From: Atlantibacter hermannii
GTDB lineage: Bacteria; Pseudomonadota; Gammaproteobacteria; Enterobacterales; Enterobacteriaceae
Length of the DNA stretch: 64,000 bases
NCBI RefSeq assembly: GCF_009907385.1
Contig: NZ_JAAATR010000105.1
Span: 1-64,000 of the forward strand
Direction of reading: 5' to 3'
The first letter of the stretch is position 1. Every line of letters starts with the position of its first letter. Below, one piece after another: positions 8,651-17,131 of the stretch. Under the pieces are notes generated by a model that saw only the letters and a list, made by a program, of their open reading frames with translations, was not told the origin of the DNA and searched no databases. The position numbers and the translations under genes were made by a program.

Positions 8651-10183
8651 ATGGCTATTATTGATTCCGAAACAAGGGATTCCCGTCGCCTGAGCGATGG
8701 GCCAGACTGGACGTTCGATCTGCTGGATATCTATCTCGCTGAAATTGACAGAGTGGCGAAGCTGTACCGGCTCGACACCTACCCGCATCAAATTGAAGTC
8801 ATCACCTCCGAACAAATGATGGACGCCTATTCCAGCATCGGGATGCCGATTAACTATCCGCACTGGTCGTTTGGTAAAAAGTTCATCGAGACCGAAAGGC
8901 TGTATAAGCACGGTCAGCAGGGGCTGGCTTATGAAATCGTTATTAACTCCAACCCCTGTATCGCCTATTTGATGGAAGAGAACACCATTACCATGCAGGC
9001 GCTGGTAATGGCCCACGCCTGCTACGGGCATAACTCGTTCTTCAAAAATAACTATTTGTTCCGCAGCTGGACCGATGCCAGCTCGATTGTCGATTACCTG
9101 ATCTTTGCTCGCGGTTATATCACCGAGTGCGAAGAACGCTATGGCGTGGATGAAGTGGAGCGGCTGCTGGACTCCTGCCATGCCCTGATGAATTACGGCG
9201 TGGACCGCTACAAACGCCCGCAGAAGATTTCGCTCCAGGAGGAGAAAGCGCGCCAGAAAAGCCGCGAGGAGTATCTGCAAAGCCAGGTGAATATGCTGTG
9301 GCGCACCCTGCCGCGCCGGGAAGAGGAAAAAACGGTGGAAGCCGCACGCCGCTACCCTTCCGAGCCACAGGAAAACCTGCTCTATTTTATGGAAAAAAAC
9401 GCGCCGTTGCTGGAGCCGTGGCAGCGTGAAATTTTGCGCATCGTGCGTAAGGTCAGCCAGTATTTTTATCCGCAGAAACAGACCCAGGTGATGAACGAAG
9501 GCTGGGCAACGTTCTGGCACTACACCATCCTGAATCATCTTTATGATGAAGGGAAAGTGACCGAACGCTTTATGCTGGAATTCCTGCACAGCCATACTAA
9601 TGTGGTGTTTCAGCCGCCCTATAACAGCCCCTGGTATAACGGCATTAACCCGTATGCGCTGGGCTTTGCCATGTTCCAGGATATCAAGCGGATCTGCCAG
9701 TCGCCGACCGAAGAAGACCGCTACTGGTTCCCGGATATCGCCGGCGCGGACTGGCTGGATACGCTGCACTTCGCGATGCGCGATTTCAAAGACGAGAGCT
9801 TTATCAGCCAGTTCCTGTCGCCGAAAGTGATGCGCGATTTCCGCCTGTTTACTGTGCTGGATGACGATCGCAATAACTATCTGGAAATTTCCGCCATCCA
9901 CAATGAAGAGGGCTACCGCGAAATTCGCAATAAGCTTTCGTCCCAGTACAACCTGAGCAATCTGGAACCGAATATTCAGGTGTGGAATGTGGATCTGCGC
10001 GGCGATCGTTCGTTAACCCTGCGTTATATTCCGCATAACCGCGCACCGCTGGATAAAGGCCGCCGGGAAGTGCTGAAGCATGTGCACCGCCTGTGGGGAT
10101 TCGACGTGATGCTTGAGCAGCAAAATGAAGACGGAAGCGTGGAACTGCTGGATCGCTGCCCGCCGCGTATGAATACGCTGTAA
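8651..10183 (+). CDS. ycgB: SpoVR family protein YcgB
   Basis: This 510-aa cytoplasmic protein matches E. coli YcgB over its whole length. It has the family's His/Glu-rich motifs ALVMAHACYGHNSFFKNN (about 114-131) and NEGWATFWH (about 282-290), which suggest a metal site, though no enzymatic reaction is established. YcgB is known as a sigma-S stationary-phase protein that in E. coli works with the kinase YeaG. The ATG at 8651 gives the E. coli-like N-terminus. It diverges from dadA as in K-12, but the downstream neighbour in K-12 (fadR) is absent. Confidence 0.95.
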   Translation: MAIIDSETRDSRRLSDGPDWTFDLLDIYLAEIDRVAKLYRLDTYPHQIEVITSEQMMDAYSSIGMPINYPHWSFGKKFIETERLYKHGQQGLAYEIVINSNPCIAYLMEENTITMQALVMAHACYGHNSFFKNNYLFRSWTDASSIVDYLIFARGYITECEERYGVDEVERLLDSCHALMNYGVDRYKRPQKISLQEEKARQKSREEYLQSQVNMLWRTLPRREEEKTVEAARRYPSEPQENLLYFMEKNAPLLEPWQREILRIVRKVSQYFYPQKQTQVMNEGWATFWHYTILNHLYDEGKVTERFMLEFLHSHTNVVFQPPYNSPWYNGINPYALGFAMFQDIKRICQSPTEEDRYWFPDIAGADWLDTLHFAMRDFKDESFISQFLSPKVMRDFRLFTVLDDDRNNYLEISAIHNEEGYREIRNKLSSQYNLSNLEPNIQVWNVDLRGDRSLTLRYIPHNRAPLDKGRREVLKHVHRLWGFDVMLEQQNEDGSVELLDRCPPRMNTL

Positions 10184-10199
10184 ATTTATTCTTCCATTA

Positions 10200-10236
10200 A
10201 ACCTGGCGTTGACGCTCTGTCGCGCCAGGTTTTTTA
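10200..10236 (+). terminator. Intrinsic terminator of ycgB
   Basis: The stem AACCTGGCG / CGCCAGGTT is followed directly by a T tract. It lies 17 bp after the ycgB stop. Confidence 0.9.
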
Positions 10237-10539
10237 TTGAGTGCGCGGGTGGGCTATAACCTTGCGTAATGTCTCAACTTTTCTCGCCCCGCCTCTGTGA
10301 TAGGCAAGACCTATATCAACGATAGGTGAAAGCTTATAAATATATTACCGGGTGTGACTAGAATTTTTAGCATCAACACGGATTATTCGTTAGCTAATGA
10401 TTAGCGTTGACACAGCTTTACAGAGGAGAACATCCCGACAGGACGACGAATTCACATGGATTTTTCGATTTGAGCACTGCAACACGATAAAACAGGAGTG
10501 TGTTCCACCATCTGGCTACACCTGCAGAAGGAAAATAAT
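10237..10539. other. Intergenic junction region with small palindromes
   Basis: This is about 300 bp with no convincing gene. It holds an inverted repeat GATAGG-caaga-CCTATATC near 10310, a TATAAAT-like stretch at 10335-10342, a perfect 13-bp palindrome GCTAATGATTAGC (10393-10405) and, two bases later, TTGACA (10407-10412). These could form the promoter and operator of the small membrane protein downstream, but no good -10 follows at 17 bp. The stretch replaces the K-12 segment that starts with fadR. Confidence 0.5.
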
Positions 10540-10689
10540 ATGATCATGCTATTACCTTTACTGAAAGTGTTAATAGTCATTACGGTGTTGTGCGGTCTCT
10601 GGGTGTTATTGGGCGGTACGGTACTTTTCGCCTTTGTGTCGGTTCTGATCACCGGCTTATTGTTAATCAGACAACATAACATCATCTAG
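10540..10689 (+). CDS. Small hydrophobic membrane protein, 49 aa
   Basis: An ATG at 10540 has AAGGAAA about seven bases upstream. The 49-residue product is hydrophobic throughout with two predicted helices (about 5-22 and 26-43) and a short polar tail (RQHNII). A longer reading from 10498 lacks a ribosome site and adds soluble residues. I do not recognise the family. It is alone between ycgB and ycfJ, and a hairpin with a short T run (10694-10716) follows it. Confidence 0.6.
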   Translation: MIMLLPLLKVLIVITVLCGLWVLLGGTVLFAFVSVLITGLLLIRQHNII

Positions 10690-10693
10690 ACCA

Positions 10694-10716
10694 GCCTGAT
10701 GCTTCTCAGGCGTTTT
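10694..10716 (+). terminator. Probable terminator of the 49-aa protein gene
   Basis: The stem GCCTGA / TCAGGC with a six-base loop is followed by gTTTT. It lies five bases after the stop codon. Confidence 0.55.
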
Positions 10717-10818
10717 CGTCACCACTTTGTTCACTGCGCGCTGCAGGCGACATCGCGAATGAAAGCGTGTGGCTTTCGCGAGTGGGCAAAGTGCGTCACG
10801 CCATTTTCTCCAGCAGGC

Positions 10819-10853
10819 AAAAAAAGCCCCTCCGCCTGAGCGCCAGAGGGGCT
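10819..10853 (-). terminator. Intrinsic terminator of ycfJ
   Basis: Read on the minus strand, AGCCCCTC and GAGGGGCT form an 8-bp stem followed by seven T residues. It lies about 20 bp after the ycfJ stop. Confidence 0.9.
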
Positions 10854-10873
10854 AATCAATATGTACGTCTGTT

Positions 10874-11413
10874 TTACGCGTTGTTATTCAAAATCAGCTG
10901 GCCGTTGCTGTCCAGCGGGATGGTTTCGCCGGGTTGTTTATCCATGCGGATTTTGCCCTGCTGATCGCCGATTTTGTAGGTGACGTCATAGCCGATCATC
11001 TTCTCGGACTTGTCATAGACCGTCTGGCAACGCTGTTGCGTGGTGGTGTAGGTGTCGCGCTCCTGCATGGCACCCTGGATCTGGTTACCCGCATAGCCGC
11101 CGCCCAGTGCGCCCGCAACCGTGGCGATGTCTTTGCCGCGTCCACCGCCGAACTGATGGCCAATCACGCCGCCGGCCACCGCGCCCAGTACCGACCCGGC
11201 AAGACGGTTTTCATCCTGCACCGGACGACGGTGCGTCACGGTGACGTTGCGACACTCCTTACGCGGCGTTTTAACCGTTTCCTTTATCGGCGTGGCGGAA
11301 ACCACCTGCGCGTACTTTGGCGCAGGATTGAATACATTTAAGCTGGCTACTGCAGCCACACCCAGCGCGGCTGCGACGCCAATCCCTATACCCGCTAACA
11401 TTGATTTGTTCAC
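10874..11413 (-). CDS. ycfJ: Glycine-zipper envelope protein YcfJ
   Basis: This 179-aa protein has the same length as E. coli YcfJ. An N-terminal hydrophobic segment (about 5-27) is followed by a soluble stretch. A glycine-zipper region (LGAVAGGVIGHQFGGG, about 75-90, then GALGGGYAGNQ) is typical of the Rick_17kDa/2TM glycine-zipper family. It contains two well spaced cysteines (54 and 128). In E. coli it is tied to biofilm and envelope stress; no molecular role is established. It lies downstream of ndh on the same strand, as in K-12, but the K-12 neighbours comR and bhsA are missing. Confidence 0.93.
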   Translation of the reverse strand: MNKSMLAGIGIGVAAALGVAAVASLNVFNPAPKYAQVVSATPIKETVKTPRKECRNVTVTHRRPVQDENRLAGSVLGAVAGGVIGHQFGGGRGKDIATVAGALGGGYAGNQIQGAMQERDTYTTTQQRCQTVYDKSEKMIGYDVTYKIGDQQGKIRMDKQPGETIPLDSNGQLILNNNA

Positions 11414-11569
11414 AGGACATCCTCCTGGCTGTGTTATTCATAACAATTGTGCAACCGGATGTAAGGAGAAAACATCAGACGAAGGCGTAAAATTGGGGAT
11501 TAATCGGCGCAAGACGGGGGTTTCAGAGGAGTCCGATGTGACTTAAGCGAAACTGCGCTGATTTATGCG

Positions 11570-11596
11570 AAAAACCTCCCGCGATATGCGGGAGGG
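11570..11596 (-). terminator. Intrinsic terminator of ndh
   Basis: On the minus strand CCTCCCGC / GCGGGAGG form a perfect 8-bp stem with a five-base loop. Five T residues follow. It lies 10 bp after the ndh stop. Confidence 0.88.
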
Positions 11597-11605
11597 TAAG
11601 AAGGA

Positions 11606-12910
11606 TTAATGCAGCTTCAGGCGCGGGCGAATCACCCGGTTAATACTGCCTACCAGCATCATCAGGCCGGTTTTGATGTAACCGTGCAGGGCAATCTGGT
11701 GCATACGGTACAGAGAAATGTACACGAAGCGCGCGATACGCCCTTCCACCATCATTGAGCCGCGCATCAGGTTACCCATCAGGCTGCCCACGGTGGAGTA
11801 ATTAGACAGCGACACCAGCGAACCGTGGTCTTTATAGACGTAGTTTTTAAGCGGCTTACCCTTGTACTGCGCCAGAATGTTGTCCAGCGCCAGGGAGGCC
11901 ATCTGGTGCGCTGCCTGGGCGCGCGGCGGGACGAATCCGCCTTCCGGACGGGCGCAGGAGGCACAGTCGCCAATGGCGAAAATATCCGCGTCACGCGTGG
12001 TTTGCAATGTCGGCTCAACCACCAGCTGATTGATACGGTTGGTTTCCAGCCCGCCGATATCCTTCATAAAGTCCGGCGCTTTGATGCCTGCGGCCCAGAC
12101 CATCAGATCCGCCTTGATAAACTCGCCGTCTTTGGTATTCAGGCCGTTGGCTTCCGCGCTGGTCACCATGGTGTGGGTCAACACGCGCACGCCGAGTTTG
12201 GTGAGTTCGCTGTGCGCGGCGCTGGAAATGCGCGGCGGCAGCGCCGGAAGGATGCGTTCACCCGCTTCTACCAGCGTGACGTTAAGCGCCTCGTTGGTTA
12301 AGCCCTTGTAACCGTAGCTGTGCAACTGCTTCACCGCGTTATGCAGCTCGGCAGACAGCTCAACGCCCGTCGCCCCGCCGCCGACAATCGCGATATTCAC
12401 TTTGCCGCTGGCGCCAAGGTTGGAAGAGTATTTCAGGAACAGGTTAAGCATTTCCTGATGGAAACGCCGCGCCTGGTGCGGGTTATCCAGGAAAATGCAG
12501 TGCTCTTTCACGCCCGGCGTGTTGAAGTCATTCGAGGTGCTGCCCAGCGCCATCACCAGCGTGTCATAAGCCAGTTTGCGCTCCGGCACCAGCAGTTCGC
12601 CCTTCTCATCGCGCAGCTCCGCCAGGGTGATGGTTTTGTTTTCGCGATTGATGTCTACCACCGAACCCAGCTGGAACTGGAAATGATGGTTTCGCGCGTG
12701 AGCCAGATAGCTCAGCGCATCCACGCCTTCGTCGAGGGAGCCGGTAGCCACTTCGTGCAGCAGCGGTTTCCACAGATGGCTGTGATTGCGATCAACCAGG
12801 GTGATTTTGGCTTTTTTACTGCGACCCAGCTTTTTACCCAGCTGCGTCGCCAGCTCCAGCCCGCCAGCACCGCCGCCGACAATCACAATCTTTTTCAATG
12901 GCGTAGTCAA
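11606..12910 (-). CDS. ndh: Type II NADH:quinone dehydrogenase Ndh
   Basis: This membrane-associated FAD enzyme oxidises NADH and reduces ubiquinone without pumping protons. Its 434 aa equal the E. coli protein. Two Rossmann motifs are visible: [11 protein letters not shown] near residue 10 (FAD) and [12 protein letters not shown] near residue 175 (NADH). The quinone/FAD motif AIGDCASC follows near 317 and an amphipathic C-terminal region ends in [13 protein letters not shown] is expected to repress it without oxygen, and an FNR box is present upstream. Confidence 0.97.
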   Translation of the reverse strand: MTTPLKKIVIVGGGAGGLELATQLGKKLGRSKKAKITLVDRNHSHLWKPLLHEVATGSLDEGVDALSYLAHARNHHFQFQLGSVVDINRENKTITLAELRDEKGELLVPERKLAYDTLVMALGSTSNDFNTPGVKEHCIFLDNPHQARRFHQEMLNLFLKYSSNLGASGKVNIAIVGGGATGVELSAELHNAVKQLHSYGYKGLTNEALNVTLVEAGERILPALPPRISSAAHSELTKLGVRVLTHTMVTSAEANGLNTKDGEFIKADLMVWAAGIKAPDFMKDIGGLETNRINQLVVEPTLQTTRDADIFAIGDCASCARPEGGFVPPRAQAAHQMASLALDNILAQYKGKPLKNYVYKDHGSLVSLSNYSTVGSLMGNLMRGSMMVEGRIARFVYISLYRMHQIALHGYIKTGLMMLVGSINRVIRPRLKLH

Positions 12911-13010
12911 CGTGACCCCCTTAAATTATTAACCAATTGTTAACTAAAAGTTATATAAATAGCTTTTAATTAACAAAGAGTTACCCGCGTTTCTTCATCC
13001 TGTTGACCAA

Positions 13011-13059
13011 AGAATAACATGAACGGGTCAATGGTCATACCAAATTTGATATGAATCAA
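13011..13059 (-). promoter_or_regulatory. FNR box and promoter region of ndh
   Basis: TTGAT-ATGA-ATCAA at 13046-13059 is a perfect FNR half-site pair. On the minus strand a -10-like TATTCT (13016-13011) places the box centre near -48, close to the repressing FNR site known at E. coli ndh (about -50). The -35 is weak. Confidence 0.75.
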
Positions 13060-13081
13060 TTTTTCTGCCGAAAACTTCAAC

Positions 13082-13107
13082 AAAAAGGGCCAGCACATGG
13101 CTGACCC
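13082..13107 (-). terminator. Intrinsic terminator of ycfP
   Basis: On the minus strand GGGTCAGC / GCTGGCCC form a stem with one G-T pair. Five T residues follow. It lies just after the ycfP stop. Confidence 0.85.
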
Positions 13108-13133
13108 GTTAACATTTTTGACCGCTTCATTGC

Positions 13134-13676
13134 TTATCCGAGGGTTTTAAACGCCTTGATGCGCTGCAAATGGGGCGAAATGTTTTTAAACTTGTGGGTC
13201 TGCTGCTCGTCCCAGACGATTTCGTAATACGGAAGCAGCACCTGGGCCGAACGCTGGCTGTCGAGCGCTTCGTCATTACGGGATAACAACACCAGACAGC
13301 GGTCACGGTTTTTCTCCCGGAAGTTTTCCACGCATTTGGTGGCGATGTCCTGGTACTCTTCCGGGCGGTCGATCTTCCCTTCCATATTTTCATAGGGGAA
13401 CAGATTCGGGTTGAAAATGGCCTGGCGGATATCGCACAGGAACCCCACCCGCTCGGCCCAGTACCCGCCAAGCCCGACGCCGCAAATCAGCGGCCGCTCA
13501 TCCGCATTTAACTGTAGCATCTTGTCCACTTCACGCAGCAGATGTTGCATGTCGTGTTTGGGGTGCAGCGTGCTGTAGCTGATCAGCCGCACGTCCGGAT
13601 CGATAAATTGCAGTTGCAACACTTTTTCATGGTTACCCGGACTGCTGGAGTCGAAACCGTGTAAATAAATTATCAT
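13134..13676 (-). CDS. ycfP: Alpha/beta-hydrolase-like protein YcfP (UPF0227)
   Basis: This 180-aa protein matches E. coli YcfP in length. It has the esterase-like N-terminus [10 protein letters not shown] and a nucleophile-elbow region [10 protein letters not shown] (about 66-75) where the usual central serine is a leucine, so hydrolase activity is doubtful. No reaction is known for the family. It lies 33 bp downstream of nagZ on the same strand and ends the nagZ-side operon before a terminator. Confidence 0.94.
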   Translation of the reverse strand: MIIYLHGFDSSSPGNHEKVLQLQFIDPDVRLISYSTLHPKHDMQHLLREVDKMLQLNADERPLICGVGLGGYWAERVGFLCDIRQAIFNPNLFPYENMEGKIDRPEEYQDIATKCVENFREKNRDRCLVLLSRNDEALDSQRSAQVLLPYYEIVWDEQQTHKFKNISPHLQRIKAFKTLG

Positions 13677-13709
13677 CGTGACCTCACCCTGCCGCTTACC
13701 GATAAACGA

Positions 13710-14735
13710 TCACAGCCCTGCTTTATGGGCCTGCCAGCGCTCATGCTGCGCTTCCAGCGCGCGATTCACCTGCTTCCAGCGCGCTGAGGCAAGCAGTTCG
13801 CTGCGCGAAAATGAACCTTTATGATACAAATGCGTAACACGTTCCGCATTGATCGGCGACAGGTTATCTAACACGCTAACCGCGCCTTCACGATTATTAC
13901 AAACCAGGATCATGTCACAGCCTGCATCCAGCGAGGCCTGACCGCGCACGGCATAGCTGCCCATAATTGCCGCGCCCTCCATAGAGAGATCGTCGGAGAA
14001 AATCACCCCATCAAAGCCTAATTCGCCGCGCAGCACCGTTTTCAACCAGTGCGGCGAGCCGCTGGCCGGGCGGTCATCTACTTCCGGATAAATCACATGG
14101 GCGGGCATGATGGCGTCGAGTTTGTTATCAAGGATCAGGTTTTTAAAGATCGACATATCGTGGCTGCGGATCTCCTCTTCCGGACGCGGATCGCGTGGCG
14201 TCTCTTTATGCGAGTCCGCCAGCACCGCACCGTGGCCGGGGAAATGCTTGCCGGTGGTTTTCATCCCGGCGCTGTGCATCCCGTCGATAAACTGCTCCGC
14301 GACACGCAGGGCAATCGCCGGATCGGCATGAAATGAACGCTCGCCGATGGCGGCGCTGAGGTGACCGAGATCGAGCACCGGCGCGAAGCTGATATCGATA
14401 TCCATGGCGATCATTTCGCTGGCCATCAGCCATCCGGCGTCAAACGCCCGTTTCGCGCCCTCTTCTTCGCCGTACAGTTCTGCGAAGGATTGCGCCGCGG
14501 GCAAGCGGGTAAAACCTTCGCGAAACCGCTGGACGCGCCCGCCCTCCTGGTCCACCGCCACCACCAGACGATGGCGGGACGCCGCGCGGATTTGCCGCAC
14601 CAGTTCGCGCAACTGCGCCGGATCGTGGTAATTGCGGGTAAACAGGATCAGTCCGCCCACCAGCGGATGGTTTAACATCTCGCGCTCTTCGGCATCCAGC
14701 TCGAAGCCCGCCACATCCAGCATTACTGGTCCCAC
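13710..14735 (-). CDS. nagZ: Beta-N-acetylhexosaminidase NagZ
   Basis: This cytoplasmic GH3 enzyme removes GlcNAc from anhydro-muropeptides during murein recycling; its product influences AmpR-controlled beta-lactamase in species that carry ampC-ampR. It has 341 aa, as in E. coli. Catalytic residues are in place: nucleophile Asp248 in FSDDLSMEG and the Asp174-x-His176 dyad in ADSHKETP; the GH3 motif KHFPGHG is at 163-169. The start is a GTG at 14733-14735 with GGAGG five bases upstream. It follows thiK by 12 bp. Confidence 0.97.
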   Translation of the reverse strand: MGPVMLDVAGFELDAEEREMLNHPLVGGLILFTRNYHDPAQLRELVRQIRAASRHRLVVAVDQEGGRVQRFREGFTRLPAAQSFAELYGEEEGAKRAFDAGWLMASEMIAMDIDISFAPVLDLGHLSAAIGERSFHADPAIALRVAEQFIDGMHSAGMKTTGKHFPGHGAVLADSHKETPRDPRPEEEIRSHDMSIFKNLILDNKLDAIMPAHVIYPEVDDRPASGSPHWLKTVLRGELGFDGVIFSDDLSMEGAAIMGSYAVRGQASLDAGCDMILVCNNREGAVSVLDNLSPINAERVTHLYHKGSFSRSELLASARWKQVNRALEAQHERWQAHKAGL

Positions 14736-14747
14736 ATCAACCTCCGG

Positions 14748-15572
14748 TTAATTAGTCTTAAGCCTGTTCCAGGCGTCATTGGCAAGTGTAATAAACTGGC
14801 TATCGCGCGTTTGCCAGAAATGGCGCTCGTACCAGCCCGCCATCAGGGCGACGGTCCAGGGCTGCCAGCGCGCAACCTGTAACACCAGCTGCTGCGGGTC
14901 AAGCGCGGCGCGCTGCGCATAGTCGCCGATTAATGTTTGCCGTTCGTTTTCATCCAGACTGGCGGCGGCGATTTCCAGCGCCACATCGCCGTCTCCGGCG
15001 TATTCCCAGTCGATCAGCCGTAGCTGGCCTGCGCTACGTACCATATTACCCGCATGGAGATCCATATGCAGCGGCGCGAGGCGCAGCGGGCGCGGTTCGC
15101 CCTGCGCGCGCAGCCGTTGCAAAGTGCGCAACCATAGCGGCGTGCGTCGGGCCGGATCGCTCTGCTGCCAGTAGCACATTAGCAGCGGTAACAGCTGAAT
15201 ACGCCAGCCGAATCGTCTTTGATGATGGAGAGTATACAGCAGCGCGGCCAGCTCACCCGCATCCGGTACGGTTTCGACCACATCGCCGGCAATAAATTCG
15301 CTGATCAGCCAGCCGTCGCCCAGCGCATAAGGTTTTGGCCCGAGACCGGGCGCGAGACGCCTGAGCGCGCGATAGTGGCGACGCAGGCTGACGCCGGATT
15401 GCAGGTTACCGACATCGCGCCGGGCAACCACCGGGACGCCAGCCCATTCGAGACGCAGGCTCTGGCCGCTGGAGCCGGGAAGCGGAGAAACAGAACCGGC
15501 GGCCTGAGCCGCCGGAAACCGGGATTGTAGCAGTGCGTTTAATGCCGCATCACTGGATTTGGGAAACCGCAC
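14748..15572 (-). CDS. thiK: Thiamine kinase ThiK
   Basis: It phosphorylates thiamine to thiamine monophosphate in vitamin B1 salvage. The 274-aa protein has the aminoglycoside-phosphotransferase/choline-kinase fold. The catalytic loop LHMDLHAGN is at 168-176 and the metal-binding Asp188 is in LIDWEYAG. The start is a GTG at 15572 that overlaps the end of lpoB by 23 nt, implying translational coupling. Its N-terminal 60 residues are more diverged from E. coli than the rest. Confidence 0.93.
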   Translation of the reverse strand: MRFPKSSDAALNALLQSRFPAAQAAGSVSPLPGSSGQSLRLEWAGVPVVARRDVGNLQSGVSLRRHYRALRRLAPGLGPKPYALGDGWLISEFIAGDVVETVPDAGELAALLYTLHHQRRFGWRIQLLPLLMCYWQQSDPARRTPLWLRTLQRLRAQGEPRPLRLAPLHMDLHAGNMVRSAGQLRLIDWEYAGDGDVALEIAAASLDENERQTLIGDYAQRAALDPQQLVLQVARWQPWTVALMAGWYERHFWQTRDSQFITLANDAWNRLKTN

Positions 15573-16197
15573 CTTTACCTGACCAGATAATTTCGCCGGT
15601 TTGCACCAGCATCAGTTGCATTTGCAGGGTTGGCGCGCCGACATTGCCGCTGGCGCTGGTATACAGCACATAGTGCGCGCCAACGTTACGGGCAATGCCG
15701 ATCGCCTTACTGCGCGTTCCTAAGCTGTCCTGCGGAGAGAGGCCAAGCTGCTGCTTCGCCATCGACAGCTGCTGCGCGGACACCAGCGTGAAGGTGTTGT
15801 TGTTCGCCAGCGCATTGCGCAACGCTTCGGTGGCCGGACCGGTTTGCAGCGAACCGTTAGTGCGGTTGTTGACCGAATCCACCAGCAGCACGCTGCCCGC
15901 ATTCACGCCGCCCGCCTGCAACATCTTGCCGACCATTGGCTGCACCGCGCCGCTCCAGTCATACTGACGCACTTTCGGCTCGGCGGGCGTTGGTTCCTGA
16001 TGTTCAATCGGGCCCGGCTGCGACGGCACTGAAGGCACCGACGGCACGGTTGGCACCGGCTCAGGCGCCGGCACCGGTTGCTGCGGTGCAGGTGTGGCTT
16101 GATCCACTGGCGCTGGCTCCTGTTGCCCACGCATTACACACCCGGAAAGTATTAACGCTACTGTCGCCAGCAGCCAAAAACGAGGCATTGCCCTCAT
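15550..16197 (-). CDS. lpoB: Outer-membrane lipoprotein LpoB, activator of PBP1b
   Basis: LpoB reaches from the outer membrane to the UB2H domain of PBP1b and stimulates peptidoglycan synthesis. The lipobox LILSGC is followed by a long Pro/Gln/Ala-rich linker (about 25-70). The globular domain contains family stretches LLVDSVNNRTNGSL and GTRSKAIGIARNVGAHYV. I chose the ATG at 16197 (215 aa) because AAGGGG lies eight bases upstream; a GTG at 16206 overlaps that site, and an ATG three codons further in is also possible. It lies 12 bp after ycfL. Confidence 0.95.
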   Translation of the reverse strand: MRAMPRFWLLATVALILSGCVMRGQQEPAPVDQATPAPQQPVPAPEPVPTVPSVPSVPSQPGPIEHQEPTPAEPKVRQYDWSGAVQPMVGKMLQAGGVNAGSVLLVDSVNNRTNGSLQTGPATEALRNALANNNTFTLVSAQQLSMAKQQLGLSPQDSLGTRSKAIGIARNVGAHYVLYTSASGNVGAPTLQMQLMLVQTGEIIWSGKGAVSQIQ

Positions 16198-16209
16198 TAA
16201 TATCACCCC

Positions 16210-16584
16210 TTATAACCAGAGATAGAGTCGAACCTGGCTGGCGCCCAGAAATGGCGACGCCGCATTCAGCACGGTACGGCTGTGCGCAGGTATAATTACC
16301 GTGGCGGACTTATCCAGTGGATGCAATTCCAGCCCGCTCTCTTCGTACCAGTAAAATTGATAGTTCAGCGTTACGGGCACATCCTTTTCATTGTAAAGCG
16401 TACTGGTGGCGACGAGCTTGCCGGATTGACTGGATAATTCTGGTTTTTCAGCCATCACACCTGCCGCCATCACCGACGTCTCCATCACCAGCGTTTGCCT
16501 GTCGTTCACCGGAATTTCCGGGCGCGAGCTGCACCCTGCCAGCACCATCAGAGAACACAATGCAAGAAGGCACGCACGTTTCAT
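16210..16584 (-). CDS. ycfL: Lipoprotein YcfL
   Basis: This 124-aa lipoprotein has the signal MKRACLLALCSLMVLAGC and then a DUF1425 domain resembling E. coli YcfL (shared PEIPVND, STLYNE, FYWY and the RLYLWL end). Its function is unknown; position between hinT and lpoB is conserved. The ATG at 16584 is chosen over one 13 codons upstream because it gives a proper signal peptide and follows the hinT stop by one base. Confidence 0.92.
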   Translation of the reverse strand: MKRACLLALCSLMVLAGCSSRPEIPVNDRQTLVMETSVMAAGVMAEKPELSSQSGKLVATSTLYNEKDVPVTLNYQFYWYEESGLELHPLDKSATVIIPAHSRTVLNAASPFLGASQVRLYLWL

Positions 16585-16585
16585 A

Positions 16586-16945
16586 TTACAGCCCTTTATG
16601 GGAGAGCATCGGCCCCAGCGCACGTCCGCCCAGCAGGTGCATATGGATGTGGTAAACCTCCTGCCCGCCGTGGCGATTGCAGTTCATGATCAGGCGGTAG
16701 CCGTCTTCGGCGATGCCTTCCTGCTCGGCGATTTTCGCCGCCACGGTCAGCATCCGGCCCAGCGCCTGCTCATGTTCCGCCGTGACGTCATTGACGGTAG
16801 GGATCAGAATATTGGGGACGATTAAGATATGGGTCGGCGCTTGCGGAGAGATATCGCGGAACGCGGTAACCAGCTCATCCTGAAACACGACGTCGGCTGG
16901 GATCTCGCGACGAATGATTTTGCTAAAAATAGTTTCTTCAGCCAT
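16586..16945 (-). CDS. hinT: Purine nucleoside phosphoramidase HinT
   Basis: This cytoplasmic HIT-family hydrolase acts on AMP-lysine-type phosphoramidates. At 119 aa it matches E. coli HinT exactly in length. The histidine triad is His99-x-His101-x-His103 ([10 protein letters not shown]), with the nucleotide-binding HILIVPN near 39-45. It heads the hinT-ycfL-lpoB-thiK-nagZ-ycfP run on the minus strand, in which genes are nearly touching or overlapping. Confidence 0.97.
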   Translation of the reverse strand: MAEETIFSKIIRREIPADVVFQDELVTAFRDISPQAPTHILIVPNILIPTVNDVTAEHEQALGRMLTVAAKIAEQEGIAEDGYRLIMNCNRHGGQEVYHIHMHLLGGRALGPMLSHKGL

Positions 16946-17022
16946 GACCGTATCCTTATTTAACGCTGCGGCGGTATTAAGCGCAGTAAACGAGTAAGCA
17001 TCTGTGCATTCAGTATATCACT

Positions 17023-17065
17023 CCCATTGATTGCCACAAATGAAACACTGGTTTTAATCAATGGG
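17023..17065. repeat. 10-bp inverted repeat upstream of hinT
   Basis: CCCATTGATT at 17023-17032 and its perfect complement AATCAATGGG at 17056-17065 are separated by 23 bp. It lies 80-120 bp upstream of hinT, in the interval shared with the end of the alcohol dehydrogenase. It could be an operator pair or part of an mRNA leader; nothing in it identifies a regulator. Confidence 0.5.
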
Positions 17066-17090
17066 TTGCGTGCTATTCAGTGGGGGACAT

Positions 17091-17126
17091 CGGTTTGTTT
17101 CGCCGGCGCGCCAGCAAAACAAACCG
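17091..17126 (-). terminator. Terminator of the alcohol dehydrogenase gene
   Basis: CGGTTTGTTT / AAACAAACCG form a perfect 10-bp stem with a GC-rich 16-base loop, six bases after the stop codon at 17132. The T residues are inside the stem rather than after it. Confidence 0.6.
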
Positions 17127-17131
17127 CCTGA

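Noticed and set aside
8591-9901. Long minus-strand frame (436 codons) opposite ycgB
   Set aside because: It is a shadow of the conserved ycgB coding frame in GC-rich DNA; composition is His/Gln/Arg-rich and no family is recognisable.
10452-10685. 77-codon minus-strand frame opposite the small membrane protein
   Set aside because: No ribosome site, no family, and it overlaps a better supported plus-strand gene.
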